Part shown: positions 32,796-43,884 of the stretch, piece by piece
How positions within the stretch are numbered: the stretch's first letter is position 1
Layout: every line of letters begins with the position of its first letter
Assembly: GCF_043290135.1 (NCBI RefSeq)
Contig: NC_134710.1
Span: 462,497,376-462,561,375 of the forward strand
From: Rhipicephalus microplus
Taxonomy: Eukaryota > Arthropoda > Arachnida > Ixodida > Ixodidae
DNA length: 64,000 bases
Reading direction: 5' to 3'
Position numbers and translations under genes: made by a program
Notes under the pieces: model-generated
The model's input: only the letters and a program-made list of their open reading frames with translations
What the model was told of the DNA's origin: nothing
Databases searched by the model: none

Positions 32796-35700
32796 CTACG
32801 GTATGCCCGGGTATATGACATGAAAGCTATGAATTCCTTTTAAAAACGCTAACAATAATTTATGACTAAAAAGCGGTTCTCTACCGACAAACATTGCAGG
32901 GTGTAAAGGCATATGTTGTCGGTAGAGTAATGAAAAATGTTGTTTTCTTAGAGTTTCTAAGTGTTTACACTGAATTAACATGTGAAGGACGGTTAAGGAT
33001 TCACCACATCTGTCACATAATGGTGGATCGCCACCAGACAACAGATATGTGTGTGTCGTGTATGTGTGTCCTATCCTGAGTCTCGTTAGTGTTACCTCTG
33101 TATGACGCGATTTCAATACGGGCAGCCAATGACCAAGGTGTGGCTTAATAATGTGTAGTTTGTTTTGTGTGTATGTATTCCACTTGCTCTGCCAGTAGTC
33201 CCTGAGGTTTCGTTTGAGAGACGGCTTAAGATCGAGGGCCGGGATTGATATGGGTGTAGGGGCAGTGCTTTTGTGGGCGGATGCAACGAGCTGATACGCT
33301 CTCACGTTGCCTTGAATCTCACAGTACCCTGGCACCCAGCACTCTACAGCATGTTGTTTGAGTGTGTAGAGTGTGCACAAAATGGAGCAAAGTGAGATGA
33401 GGACCGGGTTTTTTTTGTTTTTTAAGACTGTGCAGAGCCGTTACCACACTGAGGGAGTCTGTATAAATTACTGCTTTTTGTATGTGTAATTGTTTGATGT
33501 GTTTAGCTGCCACAAGTATCGCGTAAGCTTCCGCTGTGAAGATACTTGTGCCTGGATGTAGAGGGCCAGCATCCGAAAAGGATGGGCCGACAACAGCGTA
33601 GGACACAGACGAGTTGGACTTGGAGGCATCTGTAAAGAACTCAGGACGTGTGTACTTGTGTTGAAGTTCCAGGAAGTATGTTCGGATATGGGCAATAGGT
33701 GCATGTTTTGTAACTTCTAGGAAAGACACATCGCAGTCTATAGTTAGTCTGCCACTGCCACGGTGGCGGGTATGCTACAGGAGCCATTAAACTGTGTTCA
33801 AGTGACACTGCAGTTTCTTCAGCTAGACACTTCAGGCGAACTGAGAAGGGCTGCCTCATCAAAGGCCAGTTTTGAAACAGAGTTGAGCTCGACAAATCAT
33901 TAATTGTAGAGTATGAAGGGTGTTATTTGTCTGCTTTCACCTTAAGGAAATAAACAAAGGACATGTAAGTTCTCTGCAGATGAAGCGACCACTCATTTGA
34001 CTCAACATAAATGCTTTCTACGGGGCTGGTGCGAAAAGCACCCGTAGAAAGGCGGATGCCCAGATGGTGGACGGGGTCCAGCATCTTCAAGGCACTTTGA
34101 GTAGCAGACTGATAGACAACGGCCCGACAATCTAAGCGGGTGCGAATGAGGCTTCTATAGAGGTTCATGAGGCATTGCCTATCACTACCCCACGTAGTAC
34201 GTGACAACACTTTTATAACATTCATGGCTTTTAAACATTTTGTTTTTAAATCCTTGATGTACGGTACGAAGGTCAACTTGTTGTCCAAGATTAAGCCTAA
34301 GAATTTATGCTCGGCTTTGACGGACAGACGTTGCCCGTTCAGTCGAATGTCAGGTTCCGAGTGCATGCCTCTGTTTCTAGAGAACAAAACACACGAGCTT
34401 TTTTGTGGGTTAAGTGGAAATCCGTTTTCATCTGCCCATTTGGCGACCTTATTTAAACCCAGCTGAACCTGCTGCTCACACATGGCCAAGTTGCTTGACT
34501 TGAAGCCAAGCTGAACGTCGTCGACATATGTGCAATAGAACATATTGCGGGGAATGAACAAGTGCAAAGAATTCATTTTGATCATAAAAAGTGTGCAACT
34601 AAGCACGCCACCTTGTGGCACGCCTGTTTCCTGGACAAATGTTTGGGAGAGCACATTGCCCAGACGGACACGGAATGTCCGGCTTGACAGGTAACTTTCG
34701 ATTATAACAAACATTCTTCCGCGCACACCAAGGTGGGACAGGTCTCTTAGAATTCCAAAACGCCATGTTGTATCATACGCCTTTTCGATATCGAGAAACA
34801 CAGAGAGAAAGTATTGTTTATGAACGAAGGCGTCTCTGATCTGTGCCTCAATACGAACAAGGTGGTCTGTGGTGGATCTACTTTCTCGAAACCCGCACTG
34901 AAATGGGTCGAGCAAATTGTTTGTTTCAAGGATATGCACAAGTCGGCAGTTTATCAATTTTTCAAATACTTTGCAGAAGCAGCTTGTAAGTGCAATAGGC
35001 CTATAACTTGAAGCTGAAGAAGGGTCCTTGCCCTCTTTCAAAATGGGAATAATAATAGCCTCTTTCCAGGAGGTAGGAATAGTGCCAGAAAACCAGAGAG
35101 CATTGTACAAACAAAGTAGGGTTTTTTGTGTTTCGGCTGGTGGGTTTTTTCACATTTCATACACCACACGATCAGAACATGGGGCAGAAGTACTGTAGGA
35201 GTTTAGGGATGTTTGGAGCTCCGCTAGACTGAAAGCTTGGTTATATGCCTCGCATCTAGTGGATTTGTGTTCGAGATTCTGCTTTTCTATTCTTGTTCTG
35301 TATTTTTCGAAAGTGTCGGTATAGTGGGACGAGCTGGATACCCGTTCAAAATGTGCCCCGAGGAAGTTTGCCTGATATTCTATGGTATCACCTTGAGTGT
35401 TTACGAGTGGAAGTGTGTGTACTTGTTTCCCTGCTATCCTACCGACCATGTTCAGGACTTTGGCCTCTTGTGTGTATGAATGGATCCCTGACAAAAACTT
35501 CTGCCAGCTTACTCTTCTAGCCTGCCGACGCGTTCTCCTAGCTTGAGACTTTATTTTCTTGAAGGTGTCAAGATTTTCGGCTGTTTGTGAGTTCCAAAGC
35601 AGCCTCCAAGCTCTGTTTTGCTGTTTGCGCGCGTTTCGGCATTCAGAGTTCCACCGTGGCACACGCCGTTTTCCAGGGTGTCCATTTGTTTGTGGGATGC

Positions 35701-36512
35701 ATTTTGCTGCAGCATCAATCAAAAACGCTGTGAAGAAGTTGACAGCAACATCAATGTTCAAAGTACATATGTTATTCCAACCTAGACGAGCGATGGTATG
35801 AAACTGTTCCCAGTCGGCTCTGTTTATGAGCCACTTGGGAACACGTGGTGGACACTCAGTTACTGTATTTGTGCTCAAAACTATGGGGAAGTGGTCACTT
35901 CCGTACAGATTACTGACGACTTTCTACTGGAGTAGAGACACAAGGGATGGAGATACTATGCTTAGGCCTATGGAGGAGTAGGTGTTATTGGCAAGATTAT
36001 GATAGGTTGGTTCTTTTCGGTTTAGGAGACACGCGCTCGACGAGAGAAGGAACTGTTCGATCAGTCGACCTCGCGCGTCATACCGAGAGTCGCCCCATAG
36101 CCTGCTATGCGCATTAAAGTCTCCAAAGAGAACATAAGGTTCCGGAAGTTCATCGATTAAAGTGCAAATCGCGTTTTTGCAGCTGATAGCTACGAGGAAT
36201 GTATATAGTGCAGATAGTGATCAGTTAATCAATAGGAAACGCTCGAACAGCCACTGCCTCAAGGGATGTTCGGAGTTGTAAGTGTGTGCATGCAGTTCCT
36301 TGATTCAATATGATGGCAACTCCTCCGGATGATGTCATGACATCATCACGGTCCTTTTGAAAAATAACGTATTTATGAAGAAAATTTGTGTGTTTTGAAT
36401 TAAGGTGTGTTTCTTGTACACAAAGCACTTTTGAGTGTTCGTGTAAGAGTTCTTCGATGTCGTCAAGGTTTATGAGTTCCCTGACGTTCCATTGCATAAT
36501 TTGAGTGTTCAT
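32796..36512 (-). pseudogene. LINE-A copy B ORF2: endonuclease, RT, RNase H
   Basis: Begins MNTQIMQWNVREL at 36512, with VQETHLNSKHTNF (catalytic Glu) and SGGVAIILNQG. The rest of the endonuclease (36225-35880, including LFGDFNAHS and YGSDHFP) is in shifted frames. A linker (35878-35150) and RT (35110-33923) follow, with LDIEKAYDTTWRFGILRDL, TGVPQGGVLSCTLFM and YCTYVDDVQLGF (intact catalytic YVDD). RNase H (33895-33319) has FFTDASKSNSSVSY and YTDSLSVVTAL. The C-terminus (33380-32796) has CDRCGESLTVLHMLIQC. At least four frame breaks. Confidence 0.92.
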
Positions 36513-36580
36513 GGTGAATGTAAAATAATGCTGTGTGTACGAAAAGCGAGTGGCTGTTTAGACGGGGAGTTTGAGTTCAC

Positions 36581-37762
36581 TTAACAGGGCAGCCACCAGG
36601 CCCTATTATTTGCTTTTTTTGTTTTCTTGGCGCGCTCCAAGGAGCCACGCCGCTCTTTCGGCACCAAGGGTGCCGACGTATCCTTTGCCTCCTCAGAGGC
36701 ACTGGGTGCCCGCACGTGCGAGCTGGTGGTTCGGATTTTAGGCCTCGCCTGGTGAGGGAAGGCCTTGAGACCAGAGGACCCTGGAGTCTCCGGCCTCGAT
36801 TCGCTAGGAGGCGGAGTAGACTGAACTACTGCCGCCTTGGGGGCAGGTGCCACAGCCGTCGGCTCGCTCTGTGCTGGCCGAAGGAGTGGCGAGGGCTGGT
36901 GCGGCGTTGCCCCCTTAAGCGCCGCATCAGCATATGTAGCGCCATAAAATGGCGACACTCTTCATCTTGCTTCCTTGAATGTGATATTTTCTTTAATTTT
37001 TAATGTGATGATTTCCTTTTCTTTTTTCCAATATGATCAAGACCGTGAGTATGCGGCATGATTTCCGCCCCAGTTCACACAGTGTGATCTTTCTTCGCAA
37101 TTGTCAGAATTGTGGCCTGACACTCCACATTGTGCACAAGTTTGGTGACCACGACAGCTTTGTGAGTCGTGGCCATATTTCTGGCATTTAAAACAACGAC
37201 GTGGGTTAGGTATGTATGGTCTGATCGACGTCTTAGTGTACCCTGTTTGAATACTTTCTGGCAGATTACTGGAAGCGAACGTGAGTATTAGGTGTTTTGT
37301 TGGTGTTACCTTGTTGTGTCTTCTAATGGTGATCCTTTGTACATTGGTCACATTCTGACTCTTCCACCCCTCCAGAAGTTGCTCTTCAGTCAAGCGGAGC
37401 AAATCAGCATCAGATAATACTCCACGGGTTGTGTTCATGGATCTGTGTGGCGTTACAGTGATGGGAGTATCACCAAAAGTTGAAAGATTCTGTAGCTTTT
37501 CAAACTGTTCTTTTTCTCGAACTTCAAGGAGGAGGTCTCCGCTGGCCATTTCGGTAACTTTGTACCCGGCTTCTAGAGTTTCTGTGAGACATCTGGCTAC
37601 TACAAAGGGGGATACAGTTCTGGCTAGCTTGTTGCTGATCTCACTATGTATAACATGAAAATGGGGGGAGTTTTCAGTTGAACGGTTGAAAAATCTTAAG
37701 TCTTCGGTACGTACGCGCTTTAAGGCGGTACGATCACTTAATAATGGAAATGCTCTATGCAT
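36581..37762 (-). pseudogene. LINE-A copy B ORF1 (nucleic-acid-binding protein)
   Basis: Starts MHRAFPLLSDRTALKRVRTE. An N-terminal domain (to about residue 160) is followed by three CCHC knuckles: CFKCQKYGHDSQSC, CAQCGVSGHNSDNC and a damaged CVNWGGNHAAYS, where copy C has CVNCEG. A stop at 37037 follows; the frame reopens at 36958 into a Pro/Ala-rich tail (YADAALKGATPHQPSP) ending at 36581 in a Lys/Arg-rich segment (ERRGSLERAKKTKKA). ORF1 of I-type elements coats the RNA. The gap to ORF2 is about 70 bp. Confidence 0.9.
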
Positions 37763-37919
37763 GCCAGTTTAATTTTCTTCAGAAGCGTTGGTGGCCACCC
37801 ACCACGGAGGCCAACGAGGGGACGCTACAAGTTTGCGGGTGCTAAAACCTGCAGACGCCAGCCGTACAACGCTACTATACCCCAAAGCGCCTAGACCAAG
37901 GTAGGCTATTCGCACAGGG

Positions 37920-38195
37920 TTAACCCCAGCCGCCAGGAAGTTTGGAAGTAAACAGAAGAGAGGAGAAGACAGGACAGATAAAAAGTAAGAGATAAAGACG
38001 AAGATGTAGAGAGAGAGAGATAGGAAAAGGCGACTGCCGATTTCCTCTTGGTGGGTCAGCCCAGGGGTGCCGTCTGCGTGAAGCCGGGGCCAAAGGGGTG
38101 TGTTGCCTCTGCCGGGGGGCCTTCAAGGTCCAATCACCCAGCGTCGGCTCAACCCCCAGGATCCCCTTTTCCCCGGACACGGCAAAGCCATGCAC
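37920..38195 (-). other. LINE-A copy B conserved 5' UTR open frame
   Basis: A 91-codon ATG frame (MHGFAVSGEKGILGVEPTL...) ahead of ORF1. The same frame is open in copy C (52557-52829) and, shorter, in copy D (59255-59467). No domain is recognised. The C-terminal part is hydrophobic because it reads the pyrimidine-rich UTR. It could be a real small protein, a translational control frame or an accident of GC content. Confidence 0.35.
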
Positions 38196-38302
38196 GGCTA
38201 GGCGTGGGAGGGAGTAGAAACTCCCCCGTTAACTCGGGTCCGTGGTGTCGCTACACACCAAACGCCTACTTGCGCAGGCGCCCCTGCGGGGTCGCGGTAA
38301 TA

Positions 38303-38855
38303 GCGGTTCCACTCTGTATATTAGTAACCATGCCTTGATTTCGCTTGGGAGATTCGCTCCAGCAAAGATTACAGTTACCGACTGAGTCGGCATCTTCTGC
38401 TTCTCTACTAGTCGTGCTCACCTGTAAACGGAGATAGCACCAGTCACGGCAAACATCTCTAATACCTCAGACGGGGTCAAGTTAACATCTACACAGCGAA
38501 CAATACCTTTCACACATGCCAGATGCGGGGGAATAAAGGCGCTCACCGGATTGGTCACGAAACTCGATCACTTCAATAGGTCTTGAACACAGAGCTGATC
38601 ACATGAAAAACATAGAATACCACCTCTGCCGAACTGGCAGACCTCTGTGATGCTGTGAAAGTGAGACGTCGCAGCTCTAAGCTTCGCCTGGACCAATTTC
38701 GGATTCTTCATTCGAATGAAGCCATCATTTCTAGGGACGAGGGCCACAGGAACTGCGGGAATGCCGTTGCGCAGAAACTGATCCACTGGTATCTCCTGTG
38801 GCGGAAGTGAAGCAGACCAGAGGAAAGCCCCTGGTCCAGGTGAATAAAACGGCAT
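38303..38855 (-). pseudogene. LINE-B ORF1, N-terminal half
   Basis: Starts MPFYSPGPGAFLWSASLPPQ at 38855, with ALVPRNDGFIRMKNPKLVQA. After a frame change near 38570 it continues VKGIVRCVDVNLTPSEVLEM and PTQSVTVIFAGANLPSEIKA to RVEPLLPRP, where LINE-A copy B interrupts. The last residues (LLPRP) are repeated at the other edge (32446) because they are encoded by the 13-bp target duplication, which proves continuity with the 31575-32446 fragment. The upstream UTR limit is not defined. Confidence 0.82.
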
Positions 38856-39109
38856 CTGAGTGCTCTCTCTAGCGCTAAAAGCGCCTACTTAGCTGTGAAA
38901 GCACTATAGGAACACATAATGAAGGCAAAGAAAGCACACCAACTACACAGAGTTAAGCCTAAACCCTAGAGCAAGCACGACCAGCTACTTGCGCGTGTTT
39001 GAGAACTGAGCCTGGTGACCAAGCTGTTCTATACTGCCTCTTCTTCCTCGCTGTCTAGCCCATGGCCCACAGCTGCCACGTCGCTCTTCATTACATTCGG
39101 CCACACTGC
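38856..39109. other. Boundary zone: LINE-B 5' UTR and Gypsy-4 3' end
   Basis: Noncoding. The part near 38860-38960 is probably LINE-B 5' UTR. Minus-strand sequence from about 39116 down (TGTGGCCGAATG...) follows a pyrimidine/purine run and could be the start of the Gypsy-4 3' LTR, but no second copy of it exists in the window. Confidence 0.3.
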
Positions 39110-39317
39110 GGACTTGACAAGGAAAAAAAAAAGAAATTAAAGTTCATTGCTCCTGCAGTGGTCTGACTGCTTTTTTTTCAAGCGCGACACATGTACGGCA
39201 AAGTTGTTTTTTTTGCATTTATCGAGAGTGAAGTCCGCATTTGAGGTGTTAACACGCCAGGTATTTTCTCCTACACGCTGAGTAATTATGAATGGCCCGT
39301 CGAACTTAGGGAGTAGC
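39110..39317 (-). pseudogene. Gypsy-4 Pol C-terminus (integrase tail), outer element
   Basis: Minus-strand translation from the Gypsy-3 edge: LLPKFDGPFIITQRVGENTW, then RVNTSNADFTLDKC, i.e. a GPF/GPY-type integrase C-terminus. It continues the frame that stops at 43885 (GTSGPDKKLL) once Gypsy-3 and one GTAGC duplication are removed. It then runs into a pyrimidine-rich run near 39122-39135. Confidence 0.8.
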
Positions 39318-39472
39318 TGTAGCTAGCAAGGACGACGAGACAGCATGATGGCCAGAACAAGAAGTGATATCGGTTTATTCAGTCACTGATTATATAGGCG
39401 CACGATAGCGCGCCGTGAGTATCTGCGCAGGTCCGATGCGCAGTCGAGATGCAAATAGCCTTGTCGGATACA
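39318..39472 (-). repeat. Gypsy-3 3' LTR
   Basis: 155 bp. On the minus strand it begins TGTATCCGACAAGGC and ends GCTAGCTACA, with TATATAAT and GAATAAACC inside as likely TATA box and poly(A) signal. Confidence 0.95.
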
Positions 39473-39547
39473 TCCTTTCCGTTAACAATGAAATTACATA
39501 CCCACCGAAACTGTGGTAAGTACATGGCATTTCAAAAAATAATATCA

Positions 39548-40995
39548 TACACTTGGTTAAAGTCCTTGTCATAATGAAGACGCTGTGGTGGCTTCTCGGT
39601 TCGAGTCGACCTTCTCAAAGCTGTCGTCGGTGGTGAAGTTGACTGACGCACCACAGGTGGCGAAGGGTCGTCCGATGTCGAAACTTGATTGATTTGGTTG
39701 ATATGTGGGGTTTAACGTCCCAAAACCACTATATGATTATGAGAGACGCCGTAGTGGAGGGCTCCGGAAATTTAGACCACCTGAGGTTCTTTAACGCGCA
39801 CCCAAATCTGAGCACACGGGCCTACAACATTTCCGCCTCCATCAAAAATGCAGCCTCCGCATCCGGGATTCGAACCCACGCCCTGCGGGTCAGCAGCCGA
39901 GTACCTTAGCCACTAGACCACCGTGGCGGGGCGACGTCGAAACTTCGCGACGTCGGCAATTGGCTGGCGATGTTGAAGTTGCCACTGTCGGATGGCCACC
40001 AACGTTGTTGTCCGCTGAGCTGGTATCAATGTCGTCGTCGCTTTCCTCGGTGAACCGTGTGCCAGTTTGAAGTAGGTGACGACGGTTGCGCCTTAACAGC
40101 TTCTGGTTTTCCGTTTTACAAGGTAGGACCTTGGATATGGCGAACCCACCACTTGAGCTTTCCGGGACCATGCAGCGTCTCTGAGCCTCACGACGTCACC
40201 CTTCTGCAGAGGGGGCAAAGTTCTTCCCCCTTGGGCCTGGCTGTGCTTTTTGACGTCGGTTGCGGTCACCGTACTGAAGTCCGGGAGGTTGGCGCGAAGG
40301 CGCCTTCCTTGCAGTAGTTCACCAGGGGATCACCCGTCCTCCAGTGGGTTAGAGGGGTAGGCCAGCAGGCCCAGCCAGAAGTCGTCGCCCGGATCTGCAG
40401 TTTTTTTTAAGATGCGCTTCACAACCTGCACACCTTTTTCCGCAAGCCCGTTTGACTGCGGATAATGAGGGCTTGAAGTGACGTGCGTGAAGTCGTATCT
40501 CCTTGAAAACAAAAAAAAATTTCATGGCTGGAAAATTGTGGGCCGTTATCAGTGCATACTTCGACGGGCATGCCAAATCTGGCAAAGATAGCGCTCAGTG
40601 CTGCGATGGTTGACTGCGCCGACAAGTCAGGTAGTTGCTGAACTTCCGGAAAGTTTGATAATGCGTCAAATAAAACGATGGACGAGTCCCCCGCAAACGA
40701 AAAAATATCAGCTCCAACTCTATGCCATGCACAACCTGGTACGGGCCGCATTTGAAGTGGTTCCTTGGGCTGTTTGTAAGCATACTTGCCATGGAAGCAA
40801 ACTCAGCGTTAAGCCCAGGCCAAAAAACCAGGCGTCTTGCCCTTTCTTTGCATTTTTGTATGCTGAGGTGACCTGCATGAATTTTTTCAAGCATAGTTTT
40901 TCGCATGCTTTTCGGAATAACAACCTTCGACGCCTTGAAAAGTATTCCGTTGACAAATGAGAGTTCTTGCTCAAAAGGCTTTAATTCACCTTGTA
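39548..40995 (-). pseudogene. Gypsy-3 integrase and Pol C-terminus, broken and SINE-split
   Basis: Zinc-finger remnants (CKERARRLVFWPG, then CLQTAQGTT in another frame) lie near 40890-40780. Core: GADIFSF (~40715), VCTDNGPQF (~40550), and YPQSNGLAEKGVQVVKRI with the Glu (~40465). There is a deletion-like break near 40510. The tail (40310-39945) has GDVVRLRDAAWSRKAQV. A SINE then intervenes, and LRRSTRTEKPPQRLHYDKDF (~39635-39580) closes the frame near 39548. Multiple frameshifts. Confidence 0.82.
39687..39931 (-). mobile_element. tRNA-derived SINE in Gypsy-3
   Basis: Complete copy with a 14-bp duplication CGATGTCGAAACTT/CGACGTCGAAACTT (39673-39686 and 39932-39945, one mismatch). On the minus strand it starts CCCCGCCACGGTGGTCTAG and has B-box GGGTTCGAATCC. 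It is younger than Gypsy-3. Confidence 0.93.
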
Positions 40996-42444
40996 CTGGA
41001 AGCCCCGCCGACAAACTTGCGATCACCGACTGTAGGTAGCGGTCACGAGCCGTTGCCGCTTGCAGATCTTTCTGCGTTGCTTCTGTGACACGGTAACCTA
41101 GAAGCTGGATTGCGTGAACTTCCACGTCGCTAGTAGCACCAGCGTCGTCTTTGTTGTCAGCAGTTGACAGGGACAACATGTCACCAAGAACAAGGTGCTT
41201 CCCAGGAATATACTGCAAAACAAAATCATACTTGAACAACCTCAAAAACAACCGTTGAAGACGAGGTGGCATGTCACTAATTTCCTTTTGAGCAATTGAC
41301 AACAAGAGTGGCTTGTGGTCCGTTTCAATTGCGACTTTCTGGCCGTAGACGAACTGATGAAATTTTTCGCATCCAAAGCAAATTCCTAGGGCCTCTTGTT
41401 TTATCTGTGCGTACAGTTTTTCTGCCTTAGTCAGTACTCGAGATGCGTAAGCTACGGGCCGCCACTCGTTATTGTGACGTTGCAGAAGGGCGGCACCGAC
41501 GCCGTCCTTCGATGCATTGCAAGATAACCTTGTTTCTTGTCGTGGGTCAAATATTGCGAGCACGGGAGCGGTGGTCGAAACTTGCGTGACGCTTTTCCAC
41601 TCTTTGGCGTGGTTAGCTGTCCACTCAAACTCAGAACTGGCCTTGATAAGAGTTCTTAACAGGGCCGTTCTTTCAGATAGCTGCGGCACGAACTTTCCAA
41701 AGTAGTTCAACACACCCAGCATAGGTTGAACATCGGCCTTGCTTGTTGGCACTGGCATTTGAACCAAACTTTTTACGAGCCCTGGATTTGGGGATATGCC
41801 GTTCGCACTTATAATATCACCCAGAAACCATAGCTCTTTTACGCCAAACTTGCACTTGTGCAGAATAAACGTTAATGCAGCTATTTCAGCAGTTTTGAGG
41901 ACTGGAAACAGGCGCTCAACATGCTCTTCCTTCGTTGAGCCCCAGACCAGGATATCATCTATATATATGAGCACGCCTGGCAGACCGTCAAATATCTCAC
42001 AAAGTGCCTGCTGAAACACCTTGGGTGCAGATGAGATGCCAAAGAGTAGCCTTAGAAAACGGTATCTGCCAAAAGGCGACGAGAACGTACAGATTTTTGA
42101 TGTTGTCTTGTCTAAGGGCACCTGATGAAAGCCGAGCCGGCGTTTGCATCCAAACAGCTAAATAAGTAGCACCGGTTAGCCGTGCTTCCAAGTCCTCGCG
42201 TCTGGGTAAAGGGAAATGCTGCCTCTGAATATCCTTGTTCACTCTTCTGGGGTCCATGCAAACCCTTAGAGCACCGTATTTTTACCAGTACCCGAGGGCT
42301 TACCCAGTCGGTTTGCTCATTTTGTTTGACGATGATGCCCCCCTGAATCATTCGCTGTAGTTCCTTCTTCAGAGGTTCCTGAAGTGCAAGTGGAACCCGG
42401 CGAGCAGGCTGAATGACCGGAACCGCGTCTGGATCCAGGACCAT
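40996..42444 (-). pseudogene. Gypsy-3 reverse transcriptase and RNase H
   Basis: The RT N-terminus (42444-42112) has RMIQGGIIVKQNEQTDWVSP and then shifted MDPRRVNKDIQRQHFPLPR. The main frame runs from 42121: FGRYRFLRLLFGISSAPKVF and VLIYIDDILVWGST (intact IDD). RNase H follows with LSCNASKDGVGAALLQRHN, where the first Asp of the usual D-A-S motif is Asn, plus QIKQEALGICF and ETDHKPLL. The open frame runs on into the integrase finger. The protein had already lost its RNase H Asp. Confidence 0.88.
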
Positions 42445-42447
42445 TCT

Positions 42448-42852
42448 TTACTGCGTTTTGAAGCAGCCGCGCCCTTGGAACAGGTGCCTGAAATCTTTCA
42501 AAAGTTCATACTCAGACGAGGCATTGACAGCGTCCACCGTACGTCGAACCAATCCAAGCGCTTCACTGGCATCGAGCCCAAGGATGGCTTGGCGCCCATT
42601 CTTTACGACGAAAAATTTCACGCTTATCTCGGTGGTTCCGACAGACACTTTTTGTGACGTTGTTTCATAGCTTGAAATAACGCCCCCGTTGTAGGCGCGC
42701 AACACTGACCCGGTAGGTTGCAACGCTTCTTTGGATCCAAGCTTACGGTACGTTGTAAATGGAAGTAAGCTTGCCTGCGAACCGGTGTCCACTTTGAACG
42801 TCACTTCTCTGCCATTTACTCGAGCCTTGATTGTCCAGTTTTCTTGCGACAA
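42448..42852 (-). pseudogene. Gypsy-3 aspartic protease
   Basis: 134 codons with TFKVDTGSQASLLPF (retropepsin DTGS) and AILGLDASEALGL. It ends at a stop at 42448 just before the RT; one frame change separates it from gag. Confidence 0.87.
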
Positions 42853-43672
42853 TTTTCGGAGCCGATTTCGAGAATCTCAAAGTCATCCTCAACGAAATTA
42901 GCTGCTTCGCTAACGGCGGTAGACTTCTGGCAACAACTTGAAAAGTGGTTGTATTTGCGGCAAGAATGACATAATTTACCATACGCGGGGCATTGCTTAG
43001 GTTTATGTTTGCGGTTGCAATTCCTGCAGCAAATATCTTGATTATCGCGACTCTGCTTTTTTTTCGCTGCTGCCGTTTTTTCGTCACCGTTTCGCCACTT
43101 GAAACTGCGTCAATGCTGTCTTCCGTCCTATTCCAAACTAGGCTTCTTAGTGCCGCTGCTTCTGCCGCTTTACAGATTTCCTCGGCTGTTAGTAGCATCA
43201 GGCCTCTCTCGGCAAGCATGCTTTCACGCAGCTTTGGGTCGTTCGTACCAAACACAATTTGGTCTCTAATCAGTGAATTGTGCTGATCCCCAAAGTTGCA
43301 CTGTGTTGCCTGCTTCTTTAAGTACCGCACAAACTTCTCAAAAAGTTCTTTCTCCGCCTGGCTTCGTGTACGACAAACATATCTTTCGTGAATTTCATTG
43401 CTCACCTCGGCGAAGTAGGCGTCGAACTTCCGCACGACCGTGTCGTAAGATTCCTTGCTTTCACCGGGCCCGCACTGAAAGTTGTTGAAGATGTCGAGCA
43501 CTTCGTCTCCCGCGAAGCTCAGCAAAAGCGCCACTTTCAAGGAGTCACTTCTCGGGGACTTCTTGGCTGCCGTTGCTTGCCGAAAAAGCTCGAACCTTTG
43601 CTTGAAGCGCTTCCAATTTTCAGACAAGTTGCCCGATAGGCGCAATGGCTCCGGCGGCTTCATTACGTCCAT
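42853..43672 (-). pseudogene. Gypsy-3 gag
   Basis: Starts MDVMKPPEPLRLSGNLSENW, 58 bases past the 5' LTR. Its core has WKRFKQRFELFRQATAA and AEVSNEIHERYVCRTRSQ. A frame change near 43040 moves the Cys-rich segment to another frame (CCRNCNRKHKPKQCPAYG, CHSCRKYNHFSSCC), which then leads directly into the protease. Gag and pol thus look like one fused frame originally, split by one indel. Confidence 0.88.
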
Positions 43673-43714
43673 GGCGATTCCGTGTTGTTACTGTCGTGCT
43701 TCGGTCCGCGGTGG

Positions 43715-43729
43715 CCACTTCTGACACCA
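43715..43729 (-). other. Gypsy-3 primer binding site
   Basis: On the minus strand TGGTGTCAGAAGTGG directly abuts the 5' LTR end. It differs from the TGGTGGAAG sites of Gypsy-1 and -2. The tRNA is not identified. Confidence 0.65.
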
Positions 43730-43884
43730 TGTAGCTAGCAAGGACGACGAGACAGCATGATGGCCAGAACAAGAAGTGATATCGGTTTATTCAGTCTTTG
43801 ATTATATAGGCGCACGATAGCCCGCCGTGAGTATCTGCGCAGGTCCGATGCGCAGTCGAGATGCTAATAGCCTTGCCGGATACA
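43730..43884 (-). repeat. Gypsy-3 5' LTR
   Basis: 155 bp. About five substitutions from 39318-39472. Confidence 0.95.

Larger units (their letters stand above)
32447..38289 (-). mobile_element. LINE-A copy B, full length, nested in LINE-B ORF1
   Basis: 5.84 kb flanked by a 13-bp duplication GGTCGCGGTAATA (32434-32446 and 38290-38302, plus strand). The 5' end on the minus strand reads CCGCAGGGGCGCCTGCG, matching the starts of copies C and D. The 3' end is AACATCAAACATCATCAT. It contains the 5' UTR open frame, ORF1, ORF2 and the 3' UTR. Both ORFs have several frame breaks. Same orientation as its LINE-B host. Confidence 0.95.
39318..43884 (-). mobile_element. Gypsy-3: Ty3/gypsy element nested in Gypsy-4
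   Basis: 4.57 kb including a later SINE. It has 155-bp LTRs differing at about five positions (~97% identity), TG...CA ends and a 5-bp GTAGC duplication (39313-39317 and 43885-43889). Order on the minus strand: LTR, primer site, gag, protease, RT-RNase H, integrase, LTR. Of a different lineage from Gypsy-1/2: a different primer site and a different gag. Confidence 0.95.

Noticed and set aside
38568..38855. Host protein-coding gene on the minus strand
   Set aside because: Its continuation (38303) meets the LINE-A insertion and resumes at 32446 with zinc knuckles, so it is the LINE-B ORF1 N-terminus.
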